A stretch of DNA of 64,000 nucleotides from Monarcha castaneiventris obscurior (taxonomy: Eukaryota; Chordata; Aves; Passeriformes; Monarchidae). The stretch spans positions 22,182,001 to 22,246,000 of the forward strand of contig JAMPIT010000059.1 in the NCBI GenBank assembly GCA_026261815.1, read 5' to 3'. The notes below the pieces were generated by a model. That model was not told where the DNA came from and made no database searches. It was given only the letters and a program-made list of their open reading frames with translations. The stretch's first letter is position 1. Every line of letters begins with the position of its first letter. A program made the translations under genes and the position numbers. Below, one piece after another: positions 12,944-24,794 of this stretch.

Positions 12944-15900
12944 ATATTAGAATCACAGAAATTCAAAGGCTGCCGATTTCCCTAATGCCATAGGGAAACT
13001 TAAAGCACAGTGTAACACTGGTTTCCAGAGACCAGTTCCTCTCCAATTCAAAAAGTGCACTGAGAAAGCCATTGCACATAAATATACTCTGACAAGGGTT
13101 CTAATGCAATGACAACTAGAAGGATCAAACAGAGGGCAATATTGCAAAGACTACAGCAGTAATGACTGTATTTGATCCTCTGCTTAAACAAATTAAAGGC
13201 CTGCCAAAAGTTTCCCTAACATGACTTGCAATCATCTAGAGTTTCCTTCATACAGTCAACAGTTCTTTATTTCTAAACCAGAAGCTGCAATCCAAAAGAA
13301 AGGAAACTGCACTATGGTAGTAGGTAGATATGGTGGAAGAAACCTGTTTTCCTAGAATACAACATAATTCACACTGGGAGTGAAGGTAGCACGTACTTCA
13401 GAACACCTGCAAAGAATCACACAGCTACACAGTTGCAATTCAAATCATGTCTCTGACCTGCTTCTGAAGAAGCAAAACTATGGATTTCTTTTTTTTTTCC
13501 ATCTACTAGTGCCAAAATCTTACAGTCATCGTAGGAACAAGATTCCAGCCATCTAACCTAATATACTATTTCTTACAGATTACATTTTGATCCTGCTGGA
13601 AAGAAAGCTAGAATCAGGTAAGCATATAATACAACAGATACTTCTCCTGAGCATTGTCTGTCTTCAGGTCTTTGCTGCCCATGGAAGTTTTTCAGCTATG
13701 GATGTCTTTCTGCTCAGTAGCCCTACAGCCTCATTAAATCTGCCTTGTCTCTTTTTGACTAATGACTATTAAAATAATGTGTTTAATTTTCTTTTTGTCA
13801 TCACAGATGGTTATATTGACTACAGCGTTATATTTGTTTTATAAAAGTGTTTGCTATCTTCAGTTTTGCAAACTTTGGATTCTGCCAGTCATGCTCACTG
13901 CTGAGAAGCATCAAAGACATCTCAAGTCAGTCAGGACAGAATCAATGCAATTTAAACTTACCTGGGAAAGCACAGTCTATAACTGTATGACACTGAAAAA
14001 CTACTTTTGGAACCACGTGTGCAAAGCGTGTCCTAGTCTGAACCACACTGAGTGCCCCTCACTTGCTCTGGAACAATTTTACTCTGTTTGTTTGCGGCAC
14101 ACTTGCCTTGGATTCTGGTGTATGGGCATTTGCATGCCCTATTTTATTTTACACACTAAGATCTCACAAAGACAGGCTGACCTGACCATTGTTTCTTCTT
14201 CATTGTGTCACCCTGGAAAGTAACAGCAGTATTTCTCTTGACATCAAGTTCTTATGCGATGACACCTTTCTTCAGCAGGCAGTGACAGGTACCTCAGGAA
14301 TTAAATGGATAGAAGGGCCAAATCCACTGCTTGCCATGCTGAAGTGAAATGTTAGACAAAATGCCAAAACAGAAAAACAAAGTAATCATTTAAGAAAAGA
14401 GAGCAGAAAGCAATTAAGTCCAGAACATCCATTAATCTTTTTAACTGTCCAAAAGTGTTATATTACAATGACTTTGATGTAAAAAAATCTGAAAATTTTG
14501 TTTACTTAAGCCATCAATTCTTATCCAAATGACATTATTCAAATTAAACTTCTCAACATGAAAGTGCATATGTGCATGGTTTTCCTACCAGATGATCATT
14601 ACTTTCTCTTTTATATCTTCAGACAAGTTCTTTTAAAATCAAATACATGCCAACCACATCAAGAAGAGATCCAGAAAAAAACCAATCCAAACCTCAAAGC
14701 ATCAGGGATCATTCAAGAGGAAAGAAAAATCTCTTTTCCTTCTCTTGTTTCCATGACACACATTATGCTGGTCCAAGTCACCAAAACCTCAAGTGTATCT
14801 CTTTACAATCTGCACCTCTAAAGTCTGCAGACTCCTAGTACATTTCCAAGTATTCCCATGGAAATCAGCAGCCTAGTGCAGTACTTTGGCTTTGCAGATA
14901 TACAGCATCCTTTAAAGATGCAATATATCAATTCATTTATCCAAAGTAAAAGAAAAATTGGACGACACACTCTGGATAATCATTCTCCTTGAATTTTACA
15001 TTTGTACCAATGGAAATTATCTGTCATAAAACTGGTTTCCATCTATTAATTCTTAGCTGCTGAGCAAACTACCACTGTTTCAACACTGAAGTTACCTACC
15101 TACAAGCACTGTCACTCACTGAACTGCTTTCAGGATGAAATATGTTCATTTACAAATTCATGTTGACCTTCTGCCCTAAAATCTTAGGAGTATGGCTCTT
15201 AAGTTTGCTCTTTTTTTTCCAAATTAAAACATGTGCCAATATAACAAGCAGGCTCAAAATTTCATTCCACCCAACATTTGTCAGGATGTGATAAAACAAA
15301 CAGTAATCTGCACAAACTCCAACGCCAAGGAAAGAAACTAGACTGAATATTTCACAGGAAGCACGCTGAAGTTTGAAGAGTTTGCAGATATGTGCTAGCA
15401 CTGGCACTTTGGGACAATATTTCTTAAAACTTTTACAAGTGGAATCTCCACAAGCATTTTTACATTACTTTTTTTATTTTTAAACCACAGCTCCAGCTTC
15501 CAGGATTGTGAAATTTGGCTGTGAAATTTGGCATAACTTAGCTATGAAATAGTACACTTAATTCTGCAGCATTTCTGTAAGTTTTAAGCTAAATTTCAAC
15601 TCAGGTCCCACAGGCCAATTTGGCCAGTTTTGTTCTTCCAGTCAGTGCCTGCCTCACCTTCTCAAGTACCACAGCACACGACAAAATCTCCTGCAAACGC
15701 CAACAGGCTACACTAACATATCTCTGGGAGGCAGTAAGTCACCTTCTGTTTTTTATTTCTTCTTAGAAATTGTTCCAGGTGTAGGAACCAGCCAGCTCCA
15801 TCAGCCTCACCACAGGGCATGGCTGAGCCCCTCAGCCGTGTGTGGGCAGGCACCTAGGAGCAGGGAAGCCCTGAGGCACAGCCCCTTAGTGTCACTTTTT

Positions 15901-17110
15901 TGAGTTAGTCTTACAACCAGACACAAGAAGGCACTTGAAAGGTGAAGCTGTAACAACGAAGGCAATAAGCATTATTTAATTCTGATGTAAATATGGCTGT
16001 GCAAGTTCTGCAGCTAGCAAGACACAATGGTTTATCCACTATACTGCAAAAGGCTTGAAAAACATACAGTAAAGTGCAGGTGGGGGATTGAATTTTTCAG
16101 AACCATTTAGCAGAATGATGTTTATTACTAGCAAGGCAGGACTTCAGAAAGTCTGGAATAAAATCGTGGAGCTTAAGGAAAATTGTTCACATAGGTAGAG
16201 ATTCTAGTTGCAGTGCTAGAAGCCTACTGGGTTTGTGGTCAGGACATCTTTAACTCTCATCTTGGTGCTAAATAACTCACTATGACTTCAGAATAGCTAA
16301 ATGCTTTAATGAATCAACTAATCTAATGCCTAAAAAGAGGCAGGGCACATATTGCCTCCTCTATGTAATAGATGATAATATCTTTTCTAGATATTTTTAG
16401 AAAATTTCAGCACTCACTGATGAGGCTTGTTAACCAAGAACCCTTATATGGGACTACTAAGGTCACCCTAATTTTTGAAGACAGTAGATGTCTGTCTTAC
16501 CAAAGGATTTCACAATATAGAGTGACAAGCAGCATGCACCACTGCTAGGTTTATAAAGAAGCAATAATGCATCAAGCTACTTTGAGGCCTCTCTTGACAC
16601 GTGCTAAGCAGCCTGAATGCTGGAAGGTAATGCTTATTTGCAGCCAAACTTTGCACCCACTCCAAATGTTAAGCTCTACTTTTCAAACACACACTGATAA
16701 AAGCCCATGAACTGTTTAGTCTAGGCTGCCTGAGAAGAAAGAATGCAAGTACTTTTCTCATTTGAACTCAAAGTGAGAAAACAAGATGAGAAATCTTTAA
16801 CATCCTTTTTTATTACTTAGCAGGACTAGCATGTTTCACGACTAAGTATTAAAATGCTATCTTTCACTGAAATGGCTCAGCCTGTATTCCAAAAATGGTT
16901 CCTACTCTGTAACCTTCTACTTTGCCAAAGCAACAGGGAAACAAAACTTTGGCCTTCCTACCAATCACAGAATTTTCTTAGAAACTGTTCATTCATTCAA
17001 TATACGACTTTCCAGTGCAAATTGTCATCAAATCACTACCATGTTTTAAGATGGGCATTTACTCGAGATACAATGTTCTCAAGTTTATTACCTAACCTTA
17101 ACTCTACCAT

Positions 17111-17643
17111 TGTGGAGAGCTGTGAGCCCTTGACTCAGGAGTCTTCTGCACTCCCTCAGAGGACAGAAGCCTGAGAGCAAAAGGACTCAGAGATAAGAAA
17201 CCTCTCTCTAGGTTACAGTGAGAGACTGAACCACCCCCAGCATGCCTTGTTTCTATATGGTAATACCTTGTATCCAGTTGGTAAATTGGGTTCTACCCCA
17301 CCCCCTGCTTTTCCAATAAAAAGGCCCTGGGTTTGCCCTGAATCAGGGAGGTGTTGTCCCTGAGCTCCCCTTCCCAGGGACTGTTGGACAATAAAGCTGC
17401 CTCTGTGGCACTGCCACACACGGCTCCTGTCTCTCTGTCCCCGAGTTTGCCCCGGGTGATCTCACACAGAGCTGAATCACAAGAGCTGGAATCACTTGTA
17501 GCTGAGAAATCCCTACACTTGCTGAGATCCCCCCTGTGCAGGGAGGCTGCCTTGGCCCCTAGAAGAGCTGTTCTTTGCTGGACACTCTTTCTAGGAAGGT
17601 CCTGGCTTCTGGTGCTTGACCAGCATCAAACCCCCTTGCAACA
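17111..17643 (+). mobile_element. Solo LTR of an endogenous retrovirus (ERVK-like), 533 bp
   Basis: Starts TGTGGAGAGC and ends CTTGCAACA (TG..CA ends). It is flanked by a perfect 6-bp direct repeat TACCAT (17105-17110 and 17644-17649), the target-site duplication. Inside, a TATA-like/AATAAA element lies at 17315-17320 and a polyadenylation signal AATAAA at 17390-17395, giving a U3-R-U5 layout read on the plus strand with U5 of about 230 bp. A 6-bp duplication is typical of beta-retrovirus (ERVK) integration. No internal retroviral genes adjoin it, so it is a solo LTR left by recombination. It is antisense to FBXL7 and clearly GC-richer than its flanks. Confidence 0.88.
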
Positions 17644-19061
17644 TACCATTTTAATCCAACAGCCAAAAATCATTATTAAACCAACATAAGAAATTAATAA
17701 ACCCAATTAAGTGAAAACAAAACCCTTTTTCTAGTTTTACACTTTTTCTGAGAAAGCCACTTCATTGACAAATTCCCCACTAATGGCTAATTCAAACCGG
17801 TTTTTTCCCACCTCTGTTGTAATTTAAACAAAATGCTAATCCTTTCCATTCCAAAAAGCCAATGGCTATTCAGTTCAATATCAAATACAGATTAGTAGAG
17901 ACTTCATTTGCACCTTATCACATGAGACATGCCAAAGGGTGGAGGTAGCCTGAGAGGATAAACTCCAGCAGAGATTCTGAAGTGGCTGCAACCTGCTATT
18001 GCACTGGAATGCATGAGACATTTGGTACAGGTCTGAATTTCATTATATAGCTCAGTAGTGCAAAATCAAACCCACCACATACATGTTTGTCATCCACAAT
18101 AATACCACGAACACTTAAGATCTGTATTTAGATTTTCACAAACAACTAGTTCCAAGATCTAAACAAAAGAGATTAATACTAAACTTACACTATCAATTTT
18201 ACTGCTCAGTCAGGTACAGTGGAAGCAGAAGGAACCCACAGCTGGAGGTGGCTGCTGTGGCAGTGCTGGGGGAGCAGCTTTTTGGGTACATAGTAACACC
18301 ACAAAAACCAACCTCACAATATCTCCCAAATCTGAGCTTGAATATTGACAGCTGGTTAAGTCAGAATTAATGGTAAAGAGCTGAGGAAGTGAAAAACCCT
18401 TATCAAGACATCATACAAAGTACTCTGGTATCAGTGTATGCAGTAAAAAGCAATACAAAAATCTTTCACATGACAATCCAGGTCTGACAGCCTGAGATGA
18501 CTTCTTTACTTAAAGAAGAACAAAAGAACCTGACAGCTAAGGAAGAGCAGACAAGGATCGCTCTACTCTTTTAGATAAGCACAGTCACTTCCAGCTTTTC
18601 TTTACTGATGGATACAGGGAGGGGGAGAGGGGGAAAGGGAAGTGGCTGACTCAAGAGTGCAAGTAGAAGGAGGCTTTGCAAAATAGTGGGATTACAAAAA
18701 CTAAATAAAACAGATTTGTGGAAAAGGCATATAGTGAGGGAGAGTGATATCTTAAAGGCAGCTAAAAGGAGAGAACCTACATGAGAAATATCCCTGCTTT
18801 TTCAACTAACAGTCAAGACTGGCAAAATTACAAGCCACATACTAGAGGGTTCAGAAGTGAAACTCATCAGCACACATAACTGAGTTAAAAACAATTAAGA
18901 CCATGAAAAAAGCCATACTGACAAAAGAAATCAAACTAAGGTTTCACACAATACATCTGGCAATCAGATACTTTAGATTTCTTCTTCCTTTCTCTCTGCA
19001 TTCTATGAAATGCAAAGTTCTAATGTTGCACTAACCACAGATGTCTGGCAATGGTTGCAAG

Positions 19062-19100
19062 GAAAAAAAAAACAACACACCACAAAACAAAAACAAAGAC
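19062..19100. repeat. A/C-rich low-complexity tract
   Basis: A run of A followed by ACAAAACAAAAACAAAG-type sequence on the plus strand. No coding meaning. Confidence 0.85.
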
Positions 19101-20312
19101 ACAGTACCTGTCCGATTTTTTTTAAGCATAGTTTTAACAGATCATTTTAATATAATAGAAAATTCCATTATTCCTATTGAAAACTCTGTAGTTTCAATTA
19201 CTTAAATTAATCTTCTAGTCTCAACTCTGTACAGAGACTCTGCACACTACTGTAATTTGCTACTGCAGTCACTGCCTGAACACTGAGAATAAAATTTATC
19301 CAAAACAATACAGAGGCTCATCTATCTCCAGGATATGAGCAGGATTGTAACCCTCCACAGAAACACTGTGCTTGCAGTGCCAATTCAGCATTTTTATTTC
19401 TTCTGCACCATTATCTATATTTCAGCTGTCTTTCACAAAAAATCTTCCATTCAGAGAACATGAAAATATGGCATGGAAACTCTCAGAAGAGTTAAATATA
19501 AATGTATCTCCCTCAAGACATTACAATTTCTTAATCTATTTTAATCATAGCATACTCCAAGGTATCCCTACAGACCAGCAACAAAAAGACAAAGGACACT
19601 TTTTAGCTTGCCCTACAACCTTCTCCAGGGCCATGTTATTTATAACTCACACAGGTATTCAGTGGGAGGACACATTAAGGAAAAAAAACAAAGGTAACTA
19701 ATATCTACCCTGTTGATAATTCAGTATTCAATTTTGAAATGTTTTTCATTCTCAGAGTAGTATGAGTGCAACTGTCATAAAGATTGTTTAGTTATAGTTT
19801 GAGGATTATAAAATTCCTTCTGAAGTATATTCCTAAAGCTCAGACAGAACTGAGTAATTCTAGGAAAAAAATTTAAAAGGCACTGCTTTCAGAAGTGTTT
19901 TATCTAATGTCTTTGTAAAAAGACATGCTTCATCCCCCCTTTCTTTCCTGCAGAACCGACAAGAAGTAATTCTGGTCTTTGGTATAACTCATTCTTGTAG
20001 TATTCAGTATTAATTTCTCATTAGAGGAAAAAAAGAATACTGAAACTAGGGTACATCTCCAGCAGAAGAAAAGAGAGCAGAACCAACAGAAACAGCATGG
20101 GTATGTCAGGGAACACTACATGTGACAGTTCAAACAATCTCTCACTCACAATGTTCTAGTCTGGATGGTTTCTGGGAACCAGCAATGGTGCAGCAGAGCC
20201 AGTCTCCAGCTCCCAATCATCCTTCCCAGCATCACACTGATTGTTGCTCATGCCTTAGGTTTTAACTTCCATATTTTTCAAATCCTGTACTGCTTAGTGT
20301 GTAACTCTGAAG

Positions 20313-20682
20313 TTCCTTGTAGCCTGTTAATTTCTGTTCTCTCATGCCAGGTAGACAGAACAAAGCCTCTCCAGGCCTGCTCTCCAAGGACACCCAGACT
20401 GTCCTAGACCCATAAAGTATAAACCACAGAGCCTCTGAGGGGGGCAAGCTAAGGGAAATTCCATCATTAACTGAGGCTTTAACTGGAGAATTAACCCTGA
20501 TATGCAAATGAACCAAACCTATAAAAGTGTGAAGAACTTGTGACCTGTCATCCATCTTGGGGTCCATCTTGGCAGTAGCCTCTGGCTCCCCAGGGTGTAC
20601 CTTTGAAGGCCTTTCAAATAAATATCTACCTTTATTCCCTTACTCCTGTCTAGTCTCTGTTTTTAGGAGGCCTCTAAAGGCA
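20313..20682 (+). mobile_element. Solo LTR of an endogenous retrovirus, 5' edge uncertain
   Basis: A promoter-like module in LTR order: octamer ATGCAAAT (20502-20509), TATA box TATAAAA (20520-20526), a leader with the repeated words CCATCTTGG and TCCATCTTGG, a polyadenylation signal AATAAA (20617-20622), then a U5-like tail ending GGAGGCCTCTAAAGGCA near 20682. I recognise the CCATCTTGGGGTCCATCTTG / AATAAATATCTACCTTTATT arrangement as that of bird LTRs. The 5' edge is not fixed: TG starts at 20121 or 20313 are both possible, and no clean target duplication was found. Read on the plus strand, antisense to FBXL7. Confidence 0.72.
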
Positions 20683-20964
20683 TCATTACAATGTTCATTA
20701 ATTCATGCTAAGTTTCTTTCTCTGAGCCAACTCACTACCTGTACAGAAGAGAGGACAGAGGATGTGCTGCTTGCATTAATATTCTGTCATTTGACACCAA
20801 ATCTTCACCACACTTACTACAATGTCATGTGAGCACACTTGAAATACTCAGGGAATCATCTCTGCATCTTGATCACACTTCTGCACATATTTTTTAATTA
20901 ATCAGTACTGGTAAACTAACAGAAGCCACCCCAAAGAAACACGGATCATTTTTGAGAATTTTTC

Positions 20965-21130
20965 CAACCAAAAAGCAAACAAAACAACAAACCCAAACAA
21001 ACAACAACAAAAAACCAAGTGAAAAAGCCAAAACCAACAAAAAACTGCAAACCAAACAAACAACAAAAATCCCAACAATTAAAAAAAAACCAAACCCACC
21101 ACAAAATCCACAACCAAACAACCATTCAAC
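20965..21130. repeat. Long A/C-rich low-complexity tract (CAAA/CAAAA units)
   Basis: About 165 bp made almost only of A and C on the plus strand (AAACAACAA, CCAAACAAACAACAA). The 60-80 codon Lys/Asn/Thr/Pro or Phe/Leu/Val/Cys frames across it are artefacts of composition. This is the longest such tract in the window. Confidence 0.9.
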
Positions 21131-24100
21131 CATTACTAAGATTTGAAATACCTGAGGTAATTGTTAAAAGCTGAGAGAAAGCACATAAAGTGGTACAATT
21201 ACCTATGGCAATGCAACAGCAACTATTACAGAAGAAACAGCTTATTATACAAAAACTGCTGTCAAGAATCAGGCTGGTAATATGAGAAGGAAACTAGAAA
21301 TCCAAATGGGGATGTCAGATAATCTGAGGCTAATGGTAAACACAGACCAGGCTCTGGGGTCAACAGGATAAGGTCCAAGCACATTATCTTCAAGATACTT
21401 CTGGTGCTCTCCTTGCATAAACTTCCACTCAATTATACATTTTAATGGCTTTTGTATCATCCTGAAGCTACCTATGCAGTGTAATGAAGGAAGATGGCCC
21501 AGCTGGCTCTACTTAAGGATCAGCACCTTACTCCTCATTCCTTTGAATGATGTGCCTGATGAACCAAACTGAACTCAGCAATGCCCAGGACAGCAGCCTT
21601 TTTTGGCAGACCTATTAGGCAAGAGTAGCCAAACATAAGTGAATAGCTTTGCCACTGAACAATCCAACTCAGCTTTTCCCAGTTCTTTCAGTTTCTCCAG
21701 TGAGCTTCATTTTGCTGAAAGCAGTCACCATCACTAACTAATTTCTGTGAGAACTGTTCCAACTCATTGACCACAATCTGTCTGACAAGAAACATTCTCA
21801 AAGTATCTTTCAAGTGTGGAGTAGAGGTGTTCAACAATTTAGCCATTTGGGATTTAATTTGCATCTTCCTACATTTGCTCCAACCTGTCTGATGATTTCT
21901 AGCAAGTAAGTTTAATAAAATTTACAATCACATTAGACCACTTTTGCTAGCAGACAGAGCAAGTCTGGACTTTTACATGCAGAAGCAGAGCACAGAGCAG
22001 TTATGTCCTGGGAACTGACAACAGTTGTGCATTTCCTCCCACTCCCTCCTCTTTGAAAATCTCTGTCTAGTGCCATTTGGCACCTTTCATACACAAGCAC
22101 TTCCTTAACTACTAAGCATCTACTTCTGTAGTTGTAGGCAATAGCAAGCTGCATTTTACTTCCAGGGAAGCACAGAGTTTACACGAGCCAGAGGGAAACA
22201 CCTGCACATCTCTGGTCTTGGCATGTCCATGGCTGCATATCGGATCAAAACACAGTTGATGTCAAAGAGCCACAGGTGCAGGAAGCTTGCTCCAGTGCTC
22301 ATTTCCACAATATCCTTTTAAAAGGACAGCTTATGCTTTGCTAACTACACTTAAGAGAGCTGCTAACAACTCATATGATTCTTTTTCTAACATATGTTTT
22401 AACTAAATGCCACTGTAAAACTACAATTTGAGAAATACACTATGCCATGCCAAGCACCTGACTTACTCCTCTTAAAATTTAGTCTTCAGAACCTATGTGT
22501 ACCATGACAACAGGAGCAAAACTGCTTGTCCAACCCAGCTACAAGTTTTGTTGATTTATCTCGTTCTCCACTATGCTAGAGTAGGGTAAAGTCTATGAGT
22601 TAAACCATTGTTCTAACAAAGAAAGGGCCTTCAGAAAGTTTTGAGATACTCTTCTACCAGTCCATTAGTACATAGTGCAAAATGTAATTTAATTGAAATG
22701 CAAAATAATTCCATGTTTCAGGGAATTTTTGCAAATTAATACTGAAACCAAATCACTCATTTACTGAAAACTACTGCTCCAAAACTAAATGACACACTGA
22801 AACTAATACTGATGCAGTGATTTCTCATGTATTATTTCCTTGGGTACTCCTTACCTTCATTAAAGGAAATCTAAGGCTAACATTTTTTTCAACATAAGCA
22901 CAAGCCCTACAGCAGCAAGAAGACCATCACACTGGCCTGGAACAAGCAAGCCCAGTTACTCTGTCCAGGGAGCACACATCAGAGGCATTTTAAACCAAAC
23001 AGGCTGATTTTTCCTCTTGTGCCAATAAGTGCACATTCATCCACTACCAGAGGGCCTGAGAGAAAGCAGAAATGCTTAAAATCATCACCTGTTTTTCCAC
23101 TGCTTGTCATAACCTCTGTCAAAAGAGTCCATTAAGAAGATACTTGCTCAAAACAAGCAGTGTCAGTCTGTACAGGATGGAAAGGCAGAAGGATGGAAGT
23201 GAAGAACACAAGCAAAACTTGTCCTACGTCTATGTCAGAAAACAAGTAGAAATATATCTGAAATGTCGGGTAGAAGAGGTGAGATTAAATAAATGTTTTC
23301 TAAAAAAACCTCCTATGCTTCCAACCGTGTGGAACAGATATTTATCCTACTGAATGATTATACTACACCTCTGAAATTAAAATCAATAACTACCAAAAGG
23401 AAGTTGCCATAGGAAAATAAGAGTTTTACACAGATTCCTGCTGCAATTCCAACATAGCACAACCATTAATTCACAATTTAACCAAAAGAATAAATGCTAT
23501 TTGAACATCCATGCTGTCTTGAAAACTGAGATACCTGATTTCTGCATATAAAAAATCTGAGTTGCACACACTGAGTTGTATACAGTCAAGAAATGCAAGA
23601 GTGTGTATTTTTAAGATCACTTCAGAAATCGAAGTTGTACAATGCAACAACTGCACCAGTATTATGACTATTTTGAAATTCATAATCTGCATTTCAGGGG
23701 TCAGCGAACACCTCAGGGCAAGCTTTCTCAATGGTTACCACTTAACCTGCAGTGTTCTGCCTTTTTGAAATACAATACACTTTTCTTTGAAGTAAAAAAC
23801 ACTCTTATTTGAGCTGAAATGCAACTTCAGAAAGCATCACAATAAAATCTGAAGCTGTAGACAGAGGTATCTATAAATGACAAATATCTTTAGCAAGTCC
23901 ACTCACAAATAACAAAATACATTTTGAATGTTATATCTAAAGCATTTCAAAATATACATAACTATAGAAGAATGTTTGCCAAAGTGGTTTTGGCACACAA
24001 AGGAAGAGGTGGATACTGAGCATGCATCCACTGTTCTTGGTCAGACAGAAAGGCTGATTTATCTCCAAGCTCCACTTACAATGCCAGACAGCAGACACCT

Positions 24101-24769
24101 TTTTGGCTCAGTTACCCCTTCTGACTGAAGAAAAGCACACCTCTCAAGAAGGACTACTATCACACCCTTTTCATCTTCTCTTACCTTAAAAGCATGTCAA
24201 CAACCATTAGTAAATACCTGTTTGAAAAGGAACTTTTTTCTTTGAGGAAACAATCGCATAAAGCTTGATCTGTTACCAGGGTGACCTTTCACTATATAAG
24301 ACTTCTTCAAAGGGATAAATCACAGCCTCAGTTGTCATTATGCTGTTCCATTAGCTTGCAAAACTGTAGAATAACCTTTCTTAAACAGCTTGACAGTCTC
24401 CCTTTCCAAAACAGGCACCACTGATACACAGCACCTTATGGCAAGAACTTGCATTGCGTGCACTGCTCTCTTTAAAAATCAAGACAACAGAAACTATCCA
24501 CAGGCCATACCTGGCATAAGGGTTGGACTCAGATTTATTCACTACTCACCATATCCCATCCTGCCAGCTGAAAACAAAATGGCCAACAGCTCTTCCTTCC
24601 CAGCACTCCATTCCACCCACTCCCTAGCAACATCCCCAGGCACTTTCCCAACGTGCTCTTCAAGCTGATGAAATCTCTTTAAATATACTGCCCTCTTTTA
24701 GTCTCTCAGATGAAGCTCTCCATGATTTAAGCAGTCTACTGGTAGGTAGGCAGGCAAATACCCATCAAG

Positions 24770-24794
24770 ACAACTAGTATTAAATACTAGTTGT
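24770..24794. repeat. Near-perfect palindrome, 11-bp arms
   Basis: ACAACTAGTAT, the spacer TAA, then ATACTAGTTGT form a perfect 11-bp inverted repeat around three bases. AT-rich palindromes of this kind can form cruciforms. Confidence 0.85.

Noticed and set aside
20148..20695. Direct repeat ACAATGTTC near 20148 and 20687 as the target duplication of the second LTR
   Set aside because: The base after the left copy does not begin TG and 9 bp is not an LTR duplication length. Treated as coincidence.
20894..21146. Membrane-like hydrophobic protein or Lys/Asn-rich peptide
   Set aside because: Both are translations of an A/C-rich low-complexity tract.
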